From: Panopea generosa
Taxonomy: Eukaryota; Mollusca; Bivalvia; Adapedonta; Hiatellidae
Reading direction: 5' to 3'
Assembly: GCA_029582155.1 (NCBI GenBank)
Contig: CM055903.1
Coordinates: forward strand, 38,846,853-38,910,852
Length of the DNA: 64,000 bases
The notes under the pieces were generated by a model that saw only the letters and a list, made by a program, of their open reading frames with translations, ran no database searches and had not been told where the DNA came from. The position numbers were made by a program, and so were the translations under genes. Shown here piece after piece: positions 45,683-57,055 of this stretch (position 1 is the stretch's first letter; every line of letters begins with the position of its first letter).

Positions 45683-47418
45683 AACTCTGGCACGAATTGA
45701 TAAATAAAAAGATATCTACACATTGCACATTAATACAGAACTGCGAAAGCTGTCTGATTGCACCTTGGAGACCAATTAAATTGCACATAACAGTATGCAT
45801 TGTTTGAGAGCAGTTGTTAATTACTAGTCTGAAGCATGATAGACTTGAGCATGACTTTAAATTGGAAATTTGATGAAATATAATAAAACAAGAAACTTGC
45901 AGCACAGTTGCTTTATATATATAAGAGTTATATACATTTTACTGTGATAAATAATCAATTCTAAATGTGCAAGCAGCTTATATTTCATGTAAATATTTAC
46001 TATTGAAATAAATCAAATAATTTTATCAGAAATAAAGTTATTTGAACTAGAGTCAGGTTGAAATACTTAAAGGTCCAAAACTTTCAGGGAAGAGAACAAC
46101 GTAGGAGTGGCTAATGTGAAACAGCTGTTTTTGTTTCAGTAAAATTGGATTCCAACATTTATACTCTTTAAGTATTATGTCCCACCCAGTCACATTATAC
46201 CCCAACCCAAGAGCAATTTGAATTTTATATAAGACATAAAGTAAAAAATGTTTATGGCAAAATCTCTTTTAGAAAATCTGTTACAGTCTTGATCATTTGT
46301 GATGCTTAGATTTCTAAAACACAAATGTCTTGAAGGGTTCTACTTTGAAAAAAAAATTAATGGTATTCTGTTAAAAATTTCTCATTGGTTAATTCAAACA
46401 ACTGGGCTACTTTGGCAGTTGTCATAGTGTTTTTCTAAAGTCTTTCGTCAAGACGTTTATTTCTGAGTTAATTTTTTATTATCATATATTTTTTTCTAAT
46501 AGACAAATATTTTATACAAGATAACTGTAATGAATTTCGTAGAATTTTATTAAAACATATAAGCGTTGCAGAGGTGTGTTTGTTTCAGCCAATCAGATTA
46601 TACTTCCAGATTCAAATATTTCCTCTGCACAACTTGTCAATTTTAAGATATTTGTCTTTCAGGAAAGCAATTTAAGTGTCCAAGATGATCAAGACTAAAT
46701 TCTGTTGATCCAAGATTTTATTTTTATGTTTGTTGTCCAATTTACTGATAACGTGCATTTGATGTCAGCTCGTGAATTGTCCATTTTGTCAGCTGTCGCT
46801 AATGATTGGTTAAATTGTCTATTGAGCCTATTGTTACTAACTTTTTTGCAAATAAATAAAACTATCGTGAAGTACAGTGAAGTACTCTAGATACCAGCGT
46901 ACACTGCAATGTATAGGAAATGTGTGTGTATTAAAACTCAGGGGAAATTTCGTAAGACTTTCTGAAAATGTGATCTTCGTTGTCATTAAACATTGTGACA
47001 TATGAGCAATAAAACATACTCAGAGAAAACGGAGACAAATACCAAAGAGTCAGGTCTATAAAGTGACTGTATATTATATTATATTGACATGTAAATTATT
47101 TTACCATGCAACTTTGAAATATCACAAAATATAGTTATTATCTAAGAGAGTTTATTTTAAGACAGTTTCTGAAAACGTGCCAAAAACTTTGGTTTTAATC
47201 ATCCTGATATAAATCCCCATCCCGTTATAGCACATCGTCACTGTCATGGTTTTAAAATTCAACTGCTAGAAAAGTAAATAGATTTCAAGAACGGGTAAGT
47301 ACTGATTTTCCCGTTTACTGGCCAGGGAATTCCTGGTCACATGGAAGGGTGGGATGTGTTTGGGAAGATAATTCTGTCAATACTGGTTTGAATCATATTA
47401 GTTAAAAACACAACAAAA
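45683..47418. other. Unique-looking DNA with one short SINE-B fragment
   Basis: 'GTCCCACCCAGTCACATTAT' at about 46180 is a short SINE-B piece (minus). The open frame 46705-46890 and the minus frame 45663-45905 have no recognisable domain. No gene is supported. Confidence 0.4.
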
Positions 47419-47573
47419 TACAATGGAACCTGTCTTAAGTAGCCAACCAAGGGAAGAGCAAAAGTGACCTTTTAAGACAGATTGTTGCTTAATACAGGTT
47501 AATTTGCTCTGAAAGCATAGAAAAGGGAAATGGCTGCCTAATAGAGGTGACCGGTTACACAGATTTTACTATA
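47419..47573. mobile_element. Degenerate mariner/pogo-type MITE ('TACAGTCAAACCTGT' family)
   Basis: Left end 'TACAATGGAACCTGTCTTAA', right end 'CACAGATTTTACTATA'. The interior has 'CAAGGGAAGAGCAAAAGTGA', shared in inverted orientation with the element at 51361-51542 ('TTTTGCTTCTTCCCTTG'). TA bases at both ends fit a TA target-site duplication. Confidence 0.65.
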
Positions 47574-47664
47574 ATATGTCAATGTTCTTACGTAATGTTT
47601 ACCTCTATTTTACTGCTGTACTTTAATCTATGGCAAATTAAAATTTGCAGAGCCATTTCTTTGT

Positions 47665-47868
47665 ATGTATTTTCGGGTTAGTTAATTTCGTTTAGCTTGA
47701 TTGCGATGAAAGCTTAGAGCTCATATGAACCACTTTTTAGTCTGCTTTCTGGGTAAAACCTGTATTGAGTGTCGTTTTTGAGAGGCATCGGATCTGGCTG
47801 GTGATCGACACCCCAAACCTCATGGAGTGAGCAGCCAACACGTTAAACACTGTACTATCACCCCGCTT
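47665..47868 (-). mobile_element. SINE-E, nearly full length
   Basis: On the minus strand the head is 'GCGGGGTGATAGTACAGTGT' and 'GAGGTTTGGGGTGTCGATCA'. The body includes 'GAGCTCTAAGCTTTCATCGC' and 'AATCAAGCTAAACGAAATTA'. It has several changes relative to 19122-19315. Confidence 0.88.
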
Positions 47869-48159
47869 TTATTAATATCCCCACAATGAACTAAAAAACC
47901 AGGTTGCGTAACTCACTACAAGAATCTTAAATGGCTTTTAGGTTGAGAAAAGCATATCCCAACAGCAGGTTTCAGTCGGAACTGAGACTCCTGAGGTTCC
48001 TATCGCAGCAGTGAGAACAATGGTCGAGATCTCTTTATCCCAACCAAGTACTTATGTTTGATTCTCTTCCTTGCATATCACTGTGATTTTTTTGTCTGAG
48101 CAAACTACATTGATCTGAGACTAGTGTGACATCATACTAGTGCGTGTAATTGTTATGTG

Positions 48160-49570
48160 AATCTAGCTGTTCCCAGAAACTTCCCACAGTTGTTTCTGGG
48201 TCTGTCAATTCATTATGCAAGAAAAATGTGAAATTAACTGTTCCCAGAAGCTTCCCGCATTCATTTTTGGGTCCGCCAATTCATTATGAAAGACAATTGT
48301 GAATATAGCTGTTCCCAGAAACTTCCTGCAGTCATTTTTGGGTCTGCTGAATCATTATGCAAGAAAAATGTGCATCTAGCTGTTCCCAAACTTCTCGCAG
48401 TTGCTTTTGGGTCTGTCAATTCATTATGCAAGAAATATATGAATCTAGCTGTTCCCAGAAACTTCCCACAGTTGTTTTTGGGTCTGCCGATTCATTATGC
48501 AAGAAATACATGCATCTAGCTGTTCCCAAACTTCTAGCAGTTGCTTTTTGGTCTGTTAATTCATTATGCAAGAAATATGTAAATCTAGCTGTTCCCAGAA
48601 ACTTCCCACAGTTGTTTTTGGGTCTGTCAATTCATTATGCAAGAAATATATGAATCTAGCTGTTCCCAAACTTCTCGCAGTTGCTTTTGGGTCTGTTTAT
48701 TCATTATGCAAGAAATATATGAATCTAGATGTTCCCAAACTTTTCGCAGTTACTTTTGGGTCTGTTAATTCATTATGCAAGAAATATATGAATCTAGCTG
48801 TTCCCAACATTCTCGCAGTTGCTTTTGGGTCTGTCAATTCATTATGCAAGAAATATATGAATCTAGCTGTTCCCAAACTTCTCGCAGTTGCTTTTGGGTC
48901 TGTCAATTCATTATGTAAGAAATATATGAATCTAGCTGTTCCCAAACTTTTCGCAGTTGCTTTTGGGTCTGTCAATTCATTATGCAAGTAATATATGAAT
49001 CTAGCTGTTCCCAAACTTCTCGCAGTTGCTTTTGGGTCTGTTTATTCATTATTCAAGAAATATATGAATCTAGCTGTTCCCAAACTTCTCGCAGTTGCTT
49101 TTGGGTCTGTTTATTCATTATGCAAGAAATATGTGAATCTAGCTGTTCCCAAACTTTTCGCAGTTGCTTTTGGGTCTGCCAATTTATTATGCAAGTAATA
49201 TATGAATCTAGCTGTTCCTAAACTTCTCGCAGTTGCTTTTGGGTCTGTTTATTCATTATTCAAGAAATATATGAATCTAGCTGTTCCTAAACTTCTCGCA
49301 GTTGCTTTTGGGTCTGTTTATTCATTATGCAAGAAATACGTGAATCTAGCTGTTCCCAAACTTCTCACAGTTGCTTTTGGGTCTGTTTATTCATTATGCA
49401 AGAAATATATGAATCTAGCTGTTCCCAAACTTCTCGCAGTTGCTTTTGTGTCTGTTTATTCATTATGCAAGAAATATGTGAATCTAGCTGTTCCCAGAAA
49501 ATTCCCATGAATCTAGCTGTTCCCAGAAACTTCCCACAGTTGTTTTTGGTTCTGCCAATTAACTGTGCAT
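48160..49570. repeat. 69-bp minisatellite, ~20 units
   Basis: Unit 'TGAATCTAGCTGTTCCCAAA' + 'CTTCTCGCAGTTGCTTTTGG' + 'GTCTGTTTATTCATTATGCA' + 'AGAAATATA'. Edge units carry 'CCCAGAAACTTCCCACAGTT' instead, a slightly longer variant found at both ends. The 69-bp period gives open frames up to 147 codons with a 23-residue repeat on the plus strand and 105 on the minus strand. Frame changes between neighbouring units argue against coding. Confidence 0.96.
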
Positions 49571-50100
49571 CTATTTGTGTAAAGTCCCCTGGTGATGCCA
49601 GTAATATATATCTGGGAGATGGGAGAGCTCCATACATCATGGCATACACAACATGTCCTTGGCATTTGTATTTTCCTAAACTTAATAAAGACGTAATAAA
49701 TTCAATAAAACACTGGAAAATATGTCAATTTATCACTTACCTAGACAGTAAATTGGAGTTTAGAATTTAAATATGAGATTCTTTGGGGACCGGGCTTAAG
49801 ATAAGGCATAAATCAAATTGGTTAAAGACATATTGTACCGATGTCTATCCATATATACATATATAGAATACACATCTGAAATAAATGGATAACTGCATAA
49901 AAATATAAAAGCATATATGCATAGAAAAAAATGTATAAAATATATAAATGCATTATATGGAATATAAATGCATAAAAATACAAATGCATACACAAATAGA
50001 ATAAATGTATAAATATATGTAAATGCATTATATCAAAATGTAAATGCATAAAAATACAAATGAATACAAATTATTAAATAGAATAAATGCATATATATAT
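49571..50100. repeat. Low-complexity 'ATAAATGCATA' tract
   Basis: From about 49850, irregular repetition of 'ATAAATGCATAAAAATA'-type words with TATATA runs. Before that no feature is recognised. Confidence 0.7.
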
Positions 50101-50295
50101 ATGGCCACAATAAATTAATTGCTACATTATCATCCCTGCCTGCTCCCTAATTTTCATGCCACCCCGACCACTTTAATTTTCATAAAAAAAATCAATAAAT
50201 AATTTTTTTTAAAAAATCAATCAAATTCTCTCCATCTCTCCCTTTTTAAGAAAAAATTGGATGAGAATCTAGCAATTTATTTATAAATGCCTATA
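50101..50295. mobile_element. MITE, 'TAGGCC...' family
   Basis: Left end 'ATGGCCACAATAAATTAATT', right end 'CTAGCAATTTATTTATAAAT'. The interior is C-rich then A-rich, reverse-complementary in character to the copy at 7997-8207 (CCCC/GGGG runs), so it is probably inserted in the opposite direction. Confidence 0.65.
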
Positions 50296-50325
50296 GAATA
50301 AATGCATTAAACTATAAATAAATAT

Positions 50326-50420
50326 GGCCAGGCCCAGTTAGCGGAGTTGGTAGCATGTCTGGCTATCAATCAAAATAGTCACTCATCTCTCTTTGCTAAA
50401 TCAAGCGGAAAAGATAACAG
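50326..50420 (+). mobile_element. SINE-A, internally deleted
   Basis: 'GGCCCAGTTAGCGGAGTTGG' + 'TAGCATGTCTGGCTATCAAT' (A-box side of the head) is fused to 'ACTCATCTCTCTTTGCTAAA' and 'AAGCGGAAAAGATAACAG' from the body. The B box is deleted. Confidence 0.75.
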
Positions 50421-50439
50421 TTTTTTGGCAGAAAATTGA

Positions 50440-50895
50440 ATGTAAATATATGTGCAATATCAACGCATTTAAATATTAAATATAAATACGCTTTGAATAT
50501 AAATGCATTTTAATATTGAATGTAAATACATATTGAATATAAATGCATTTCAAATTTGAATGTAAATACATATTGAATATAAATGCATTTCAAATTTGAA
50601 TGTAAGTACATACTGAATATAAATTCATTTCAAATTTGAATGCAAATACATACTGAATATAAATGCATTTCAGATTTGAATGTAAATACATACTGAATAT
50701 AAATGTATTTCAAATTTGAATGTAAATACATACTGAATATAAATTCATTTCAAATTTGAATGTAAATACATATTGAATATAAATGCATTTCAAATTTGAA
50801 TGTAAATACATATTGAATATAAATACATTTCAAATTTGAATGTAAATACATACTGAATATAAATGTATTTCAATTTTGAATGTTAATACATATGG
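50440..50895. repeat. 40-bp minisatellite, ~11 units
   Basis: Unit 'TGAATGTAAATACATATTGA' + 'ATATAAATGCATTTCAAATT'. A+T content is very high, with few differences between neighbours. Confidence 0.95.
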
Positions 50896-51106
50896 GATAT
50901 CCAATCATCACTGTTAGCTGACATTTGTCTGGCCATTGTTTATGATGATGAGAAATTGTATGAAATTATTTAAGATTACATTTTGCAAAGTTTTGTGTTT
51001 GTCAACATTTAGCAATGTTTACTGTTTTTATATGTTACAAACTTGTTTATTATATAATTGTAATTATCAAAATGAATATAACTATTTTATCATTTGTATT
51101 TTTCAG

Positions 51107-51206
51107 GCAATTATCTATGGGAACATATATTAGAGGGTCCTTTGGAGAAAAGAATGGGTGGGGTATGGAGCTATGGTGCCAAAACAGTCAACAATATCAA
51201 ATTTAC
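51107..51206 (+). CDS. Candidate internal exon of an unidentified gene
   Basis: The best protein-coding candidate in the window. A branch-point-like 'AATATAACTATTTTA' and the acceptor 'CATTTGTATTTTTCAG' precede 51107, and a consensus donor 'GTGAGT' begins at 51207. The 100 bp between are stop-free when entered with two bases completing a codon. The 32 encoded residues are of mixed, globular type: they begin N-Y-L-W-E-H, have E-G-P-L-E-K in the middle, and end W-S-Y-G-A-K-T-V-N-N-I-K-F. The exon would start in phase 1 and end in phase 2. A second frame is also open, so the frame is a judgement from composition. I do not recognise the family, and no partner exon was found within the repeats on either side. 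It could be chance. Confidence 0.35.
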
Positions 51207-51360
51207 GTGAGTAAATTTACATGTACTGGTGAAATATATTTCATTTTGACCACTGTGCATATAGCTACTTATGTGTTCAAATGCCTGTTTTTATTGTCAG
51301 CTATACTTAACAAAGGTTATGCCATGGTTTGTTGTCCACAGAAGAACTACTGTAGTTCTA

Positions 51361-51542
51361 TACAGTCAAACCTGGATAAGCAGTCACCTCTATTAAGCAG
51401 TCACTTGTCTTAAGCAGCCACATTTGATATTTCCCATTTATATGTTTTCAGGGCAATTTAACCTGCATAACACAACAGCCTGTCTTCAAAGGCTACTTTT
51501 GCTTCTTCCCTTGACTGGCTGCTTAAGACAGGTTTGACTGTA
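51361..51542. mobile_element. 182-bp mariner/pogo-type MITE with perfect 14-bp TIRs
   Basis: 'TACAGTCAAACCTG' at 51361-51374 and its exact complement 'CAGGTTTGACTGTA' at 51529-51542, with TA at both ends, as in TA-targeting Tc1/mariner/pogo elements. The interior has 'TTAAGCAG' motifs in both orientations and no open frame. It lies 154 bp downstream of the candidate exon. Confidence 0.88.
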
Positions 51543-52850
51543 TGCACATTTAAGGTATTTATTTATGCCATCAATAAATATGGATGGCATGTAGAGCATG
51601 TAATGCCTTTCAAATTAAAACTGCATTAAAAATTGATTGTAGGAAGTTTGGTTCCATCCGAAAAGATAACATTTTAGCATTACTTTGTAATGTTTGCCAA
51701 CTGTTTAAAATGACGCTTTACTTGTGTCATAGAATTGATTTCATTGACATTACCACTTTATTTGATCTGTTTATGGGGAATTTAAAACTTTAACTGTATT
51801 GCTTTGTCAACATTTGAAGTACAAGAACTAAAATTAAAACAAATATACAGTTTCTTAATAGTTTGTGCAGTGTAAACGATACTTTTTTATACATTTAATA
51901 ATATTGTTTGCCATGGTCTATTGTTTGTGGCGTTTTGACATTCATTTTGATATCCACGTTCAAAGTCTATCCTTGGGGATTTATGGGTAAAATACCCCGC
52001 CAATCCTCTTCTTTCATTGTCATCAATTTCATTATTGGACAACTACCTCTAAAATCATTGTGATTCCATTTTGAATCTCTTCTATGTTTTCCATTCCTAT
52101 TGTCAGTCATATCATTATCCAATAATCTTGGACGATGTGACTTAACTTAAATTATACAAAACTTAAGATCAAGGTCATGAATATGTATATCAAGGTCGTG
52201 GGTGTGTATGTCAAGGTCATGGGTGTGTATGTCCTTGGGTAAGAAACACGCATTGACTGAACACTGGTTGTACCTTAGAAAGGCATCTAGCGTATTATCT
52301 GTATGCAATGGCAAAATTAAATTACATTTCACAAAAATGTTAGTAAATGTCTGTATGCTGATTTTAACAAGTACCCACATTGAAAAATGTTATACAAATT
52401 AAAAAAAATGTTATCTAAAAAAAATTGCTGACAATCAGTTATTAAAACTTAACACACACTATTTCACCTACAAAATACAGCCTACTAAATGTCTCGGTCC
52501 TTGCAACTGACCTGGTGTCATAACATGGAGATACAAGCCAGAATAAACCTGACATTTATTGTCGTATAAATATGTTATTTAATGTACTAGTGTAGTGTAT
52601 ATTACCAACCATGAGAAAAGAAAGTTGACATTGATATAAAATTGGTATAAAACTGAACTACACTTTTCCATTTAGAGAAGTTTGTGAAGGGAGTGAATGG
52701 GTTCTAATGATGGTAATTTTTAACAGATTATATGTTTTATAACGATATCCAGTTTTAATGGTTGAGGAAGACCTCAAATTGAATACAACCATAGACATAA
52801 TGTACAGTCCTGTTAATATTAATGCTCACTCAGTTTTAATGCACTTGAGG
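51543..52850. other. No confident gene; small 21-bp repeat
   Basis: The open frame 51584-51793 has no recognisable domain. At 52165-52230 'AAGGTCATGGGTGTGTATGT' is repeated three times in tandem. The rest is A+T-rich unique DNA. Confidence 0.4.
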
Positions 52851-54680
52851 GTCCTGCCTGGCCGAGTGTACTAATGCCCCGTCTCCAGGTCACCTACCTC
52901 TCACCGCTAAGGCCATATGTTCTAGTCCACTCCCTGGCCGAGTGTACTAATGCCCCCCCTCCAGATCACATACCTCTCACTGCTAAGGCCGTATGTTCTA
53001 GTCCGCTCCCTGGCCGAGTGTACTAATGCCCCGTCTCCAGGTCACCTACCTCTCACTGCTAAGGCCGTATGTTCTAGTCCACTCCCTGGCCGAGTGTACT
53101 AATGCCCCGTCTCCAGGTCACCTACCTCTCACTGCTAAGGCCGTATGTTCTAGTCCGCTCCCTGGTCGAGTGTACTAATGCCCCGTCTCCAGGTCACCTA
53201 CCTCTCACCCCTAAGGCCGTATGTTCTAGTCAGCTCCCTGGCCGAGTGTACTAATGCCCCCCGTCTCCAGGTCACCTACCTCTCACCGCTAAGGCCGAAT
53301 GTTCTAGTCAGCTCCCTGGCCGAGTGTACTAATGCCCCGTCTCCAGGTCACCTACCTCTCACCCCTAAGGCCGTATGTTTTAGTCCGCTCCCTGGCCGAG
53401 TGTACTAATGCACCATCTCCAGATCACCTACCTCTCACCGCTAAGGCCGTATGTTCTAGTCCACTCCCTGGCCAAGTGTACTAATGCCCCGTCTCCAGAT
53501 CACCTACCTCTCTCCGCTAAGGCAGTATGTTCTAGTCCACTCCCTGGCCAAGTGTACTAATGCCCCGTCTCCAGGTCACCTACCTCTCACCACTAAGGCC
53601 GTATGTTCTAGTCCACTCCCTGGCCGAATGTACTAATGCCCCGTCTCCAGGTCACCTACCTCTCACCGCTAAGGCCGTATGTTCTAGTCCACTCCCTGGC
53701 CGAGTGTACTAATGCCCCGTCTCCAGGTCACCTACCTCTCACCGCTAAGGCCGTATGTTCTAGTCCACTCCCTGGCCGAGTGAACTTATGCCCCGTCTCC
53801 AGGTCACCTACCTCTCACCGCTAAGGCCGTATGTTCTAGTCCACTCCCTGGTCGTGTGTACTAATGCCCCGTCTCCAGGTCACCTACCTCTCACCGCTAA
53901 GGCGGTATGTTCTAGTCCACTCCCTGGCCGAGTGTACTAATGCCCCGTCTCCAGGTCACCTACCTCTCAGCGCTAAGGCTGTATGTTCTAGTCCACTCCC
54001 TGGCTGAGTGTTCTAATGCCCCGTCTCCAGGTCACCTACCTCTCACCGCTAAGGTTGTATGTTCTAGTCCGCTCCCTGGCTGAGTGTACTAATGCCCTGT
54101 CTCCAGGTCACCTACCTCTCACCGCTTAGGCCGTATGTTCTAGTCCACTCCCTGGCCAAGTGTTCTAATGCCCCGTCTCCAGGTCACCTACCTCTCACCG
54201 CTAAGGCCGTATGTTCTAGTCCACTCCCTGGCCGAGTGTACTGTCCCATCTCCAGATCACCTACCTCTCACCGCTAAGGCCATATGTTCTTGTCCGCTCC
54301 CTGGCCGAGTGTTCTAATGCCCCATCTCCAGATCACCTACCTCTCACCTCTAAGGCCGTATGTTCTAGTCCGCTCCCTGGCCGAGTGTTCTAATGCCCCG
54401 TCTCCAGGTCACCTACCTCTCACTGCTAAGGCCGTATGTTCTAGTCCACTCCCTGGCAAAGTGTACTAATGCCCCGTCTCCAGGTCACCTACCTCTCATC
54501 GCTAAGGCCGTATGTTCTAGTCAGCTCCCTTGCCGAGTGTTCTAATGCCCCGTCTCCAGGTCACCTACCTGTCACCGCTAAGGCTGTATGTTCTAGTCCA
54601 CTCCCTGGCCAAGTGTACTAATGCCCTGTCTCCAGATCACGTACCTCTCACTGCTAAGGCCATATGTTCTAGTCAGCTCG
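52851..54680 (+). repeat. 76-bp satellite of SINE-D tRNA-like heads, ~24 units
   Basis: Each unit contains an A-box-like 'TGGCCGAGTGTACTAA', the spacer 'CCAGGTCACCTACCTCTCAC' + 'CGCTAAGG', and a B-box-like 'GTATGTTCTAGTCC'. Order and spacing match the class II tRNA-derived head of SINE-D (compare 35801-35885). Neighbouring units differ at only a few sites. Stop-free frames of about 60-76 codons are by-products. Most B boxes carry 'GTTCTAGTCC', where functional ones read 'GTTCGAnTCC'; transcription is therefore uncertain. Confidence 0.95.
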
Positions 54681-54845
54681 CTCAAAAAACTTTATATGAG
54701 AAAGTTTCCAGTTACTTGCAGATGCACAGTGGATCTCATCAGTCTGAATCAGTTTGAGGTCCTCCTCCACCAGTAAAACTGGATATGCCATATAATAACC
54801 TGAAATGTTTTGAAAATTGCGTTAAACCCCATTAAAAAAAAAAAA
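54681..54845 (+). mobile_element. SINE-D body closing the head array
   Basis: Directly after the last head unit comes one normal SINE-D body: 'CTCAAAAAACTTTATATGAG', 'CCTCCTCCACCAGTAAAACT', 'GAAATGTTTTGAAAATTGCG', 'TTAAACCCCATT' and a poly-A tail. So 52851-54845 is one SINE with its 5' part multiplied. A possible imperfect TSD pairs 'TAATGCACTTGAG' (left) with 'TAAGGTACTTGAA' (right). Confidence 0.93.
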
Positions 54846-55924
54846 GAGTAAATAAGGTACTTGAACTGATGCATTCTTTTCCAAATGACATTGATCTTTT
54901 TAATAATTATCTTATCTTAGCCTTATTATTTAATGTTATTTTTTAGTGTGTTTAGCTCTGTTTCTGTCAGAGCCATTAAACTGTGGTAGGGTCACTGAAC
55001 CACCCAAAAACATTTTAAATGACCATGACCTCTACAAATAAAACTTGGCTACAAAATGTTAAGTTTTTGTGTTACGCTCTGTTTCTTGAAACTGTTTGCC
55101 CAACTAAAAGTCTGCAAATTTTGTTCATAGTAACTGTTGAATTATGGGTAGAATTACTAGACATCTTCATGGTTTAACTTCCTGAAAAGTGATGAAGACG
55201 AGACATTCAATTCTGTGGAATTCTCTTGTTACAGGTAGTTTTTAATTTGCGGGGTGGAGGAGTGGGGGTCGTTAAAACAGCTTCCCTTGGTTTGTTTACA
55301 TTGAAAAAGGAAGTGAAATAATAAATCAATTTTAATAAACATAGATATATGAGAACACTCGATCACCATGAAAGAAACGGCTTCATAAAAGTTCTTATTT
55401 TATGTTCTTGCTTTCAATTATCTCTTGCTCTTCAAAGCTGAGAACTTTCTGTGAATGTTTGAATTTTATTTTTGATTCTGAATATGTAACCCGTGAACAT
55501 TGTTTTATATTCTTCTACGTGTTACTGATTCATTATTTATAATTATTTTCTTTCTTGCACTAAGAAAAAAGTGTCCCATTATCATAATTATAAACAATTG
55601 TTTTCGCAAGAGTTTCTTCGATGTTCCGTTTATCAATTATTTGTCAATTTATCTGACGAATTTCTTCTTCAAGACTACAGTATGCCATTACTATTTCCTG
55701 TACTGCCAACAAAAGTAATGTGGCCTCTTACATAACTCTCCTATTTCTTTTAGTCATTGCTATGCATGAATCTAGATGTAATTTGATTTAGAAGTGATTT
55801 GATAAGGAAGCTGAGCTCTAAGTCTTGTTCTGCAATTTTGGCTTGAACATTTCTTTTTAATTGGCAGTTTCTTTCTCCCATACCATTGATGTTTGACCAG
55901 CGGGGCTATTATCAAAATTAGGAT
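54846..55924. other. No gene recognised
   Basis: A+T-rich; the open frame 55500-55718 shows no domain. Confidence 0.4.
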
Positions 55925-56218
55925 TCTAAGTAGTGATAATGCCCTGCCTAAATGGCTACTGGGTAGTGATAATGCCCTGCCTAAATGGATTCTGGGTAGT
56001 GATAATTCCCTGCCTAAATGGACTCTGGGTGGTGATAATTCCCTGCCTAAATTGATTCTGGGTAGTGATAATTCCCTGCCTAAATGGATTCTGGGTAGCG
56101 ATAATTCCCTGCCTAAATGTATTCTGGGTGGTGATAATTCCCTGCCTAAATTGATTCTGGGTAGTGATAATTCCCTGCCTAAATGGATTGTGTGATAATT
56201 ACCTGCCTAAATGGATTA
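55925..56218. repeat. 33-bp minisatellite, 9 units
   Basis: Unit 'CTGGGTAGTGATAATTCCCT' + 'GCCTAAATGGATT'. It explains the 100-codon open frame with an 11-residue period at 55893-56195. Confidence 0.95.
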
Positions 56219-57055
56219 AAACGCAGTTCTTGGGGTCCACAAAACGAAACCGTGTTATTAGCCAACCGCGTTATAGCGATAATTACCTAAAAAAAAAACG
56301 ATGTCGGTTATTCACACCTATCGTGCTGTCCGACTCTAAGTGAATGGTATTGTTTGCATTGTAATATGATACAACGCATATTTGGTTACTACAGATACAC
56401 TTAGATATGTATAAAATTAATACAAAAAAATAAAAGAAAGATAAACGTTTTCGTGTTTTGATTATACTAAAATTGGCAGCCATTTCCGTTTAACCCGGAA
56501 GGAGAAAAAACGGTGTCTATATAAAAAGTCGTGCTACAATTTAAACTCAATGCTGTTAGTGTTAAAATATTAAAAATATATATCTAAAGTATTAACAACA
56601 ATAAAATAATAAAAATAAGTTTGTGTCTATGATGTGATAAGATACCTGCGATATATTAATACCTGTCAACTGCTTCTTTGCCTGATCACGTGATCACTCG
56701 ATAATAACAAAGTTTGCATATGGCTTCCGTGTTTGGTGCGTGTCAGCATTTATTGAGGCACTCGGGATTATTACAAACTGTCATGAATCAATCACCTAAA
56801 CTATCCTCTAAACCAAAGAAAATGGTTATAATAGTTTGTTATAATCAAGGCTAATTGGTGAGTAGAAGATGAGCGATTATCAAATCAAAACATGGTGACG
56901 ATCTATTGTTTGGTTGTCATTTGATCATCTGCGCAGATTTCAAGTTTTATATCATGACCCCTCCCCCGAAAAAATGGGAGTCAAGCAAAAAACGCATTAT
57001 AACGGAATTCGCGTTATATCGTACCGCGTTGTAACGGGATCGTAGTGTACCAGTA
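56219..57055. mobile_element. Likely interspersed element with 'CGCGTTATA' ends
   Basis: Both ends carry unusual CpG-rich words in the same direction: 'CCGTGTTATTAGCCAACCGC' + 'GTTATAGCG' at the left and 'CGCGTTATATCGTACCGCGT' + 'TGTAACGGGATCG' at the right. The core contains the 14-bp palindrome TGATCACGTGATCA (56683-56696). No open frame of note. Boundaries and class are uncertain. Confidence 0.45.

Noticed and set aside
48286..49770. Frames with a 23-residue repeat, up to 147 codons
   Set aside because: Explained by the 69-bp minisatellite; frame changes between units and both strands are open.
52851..54680. Cluster of real tRNA genes
   Set aside because: Units lack a pairing acceptor stem and carry a T in place of the G of the GTTCGA B-box core; they match the SINE-D head and run into its body.
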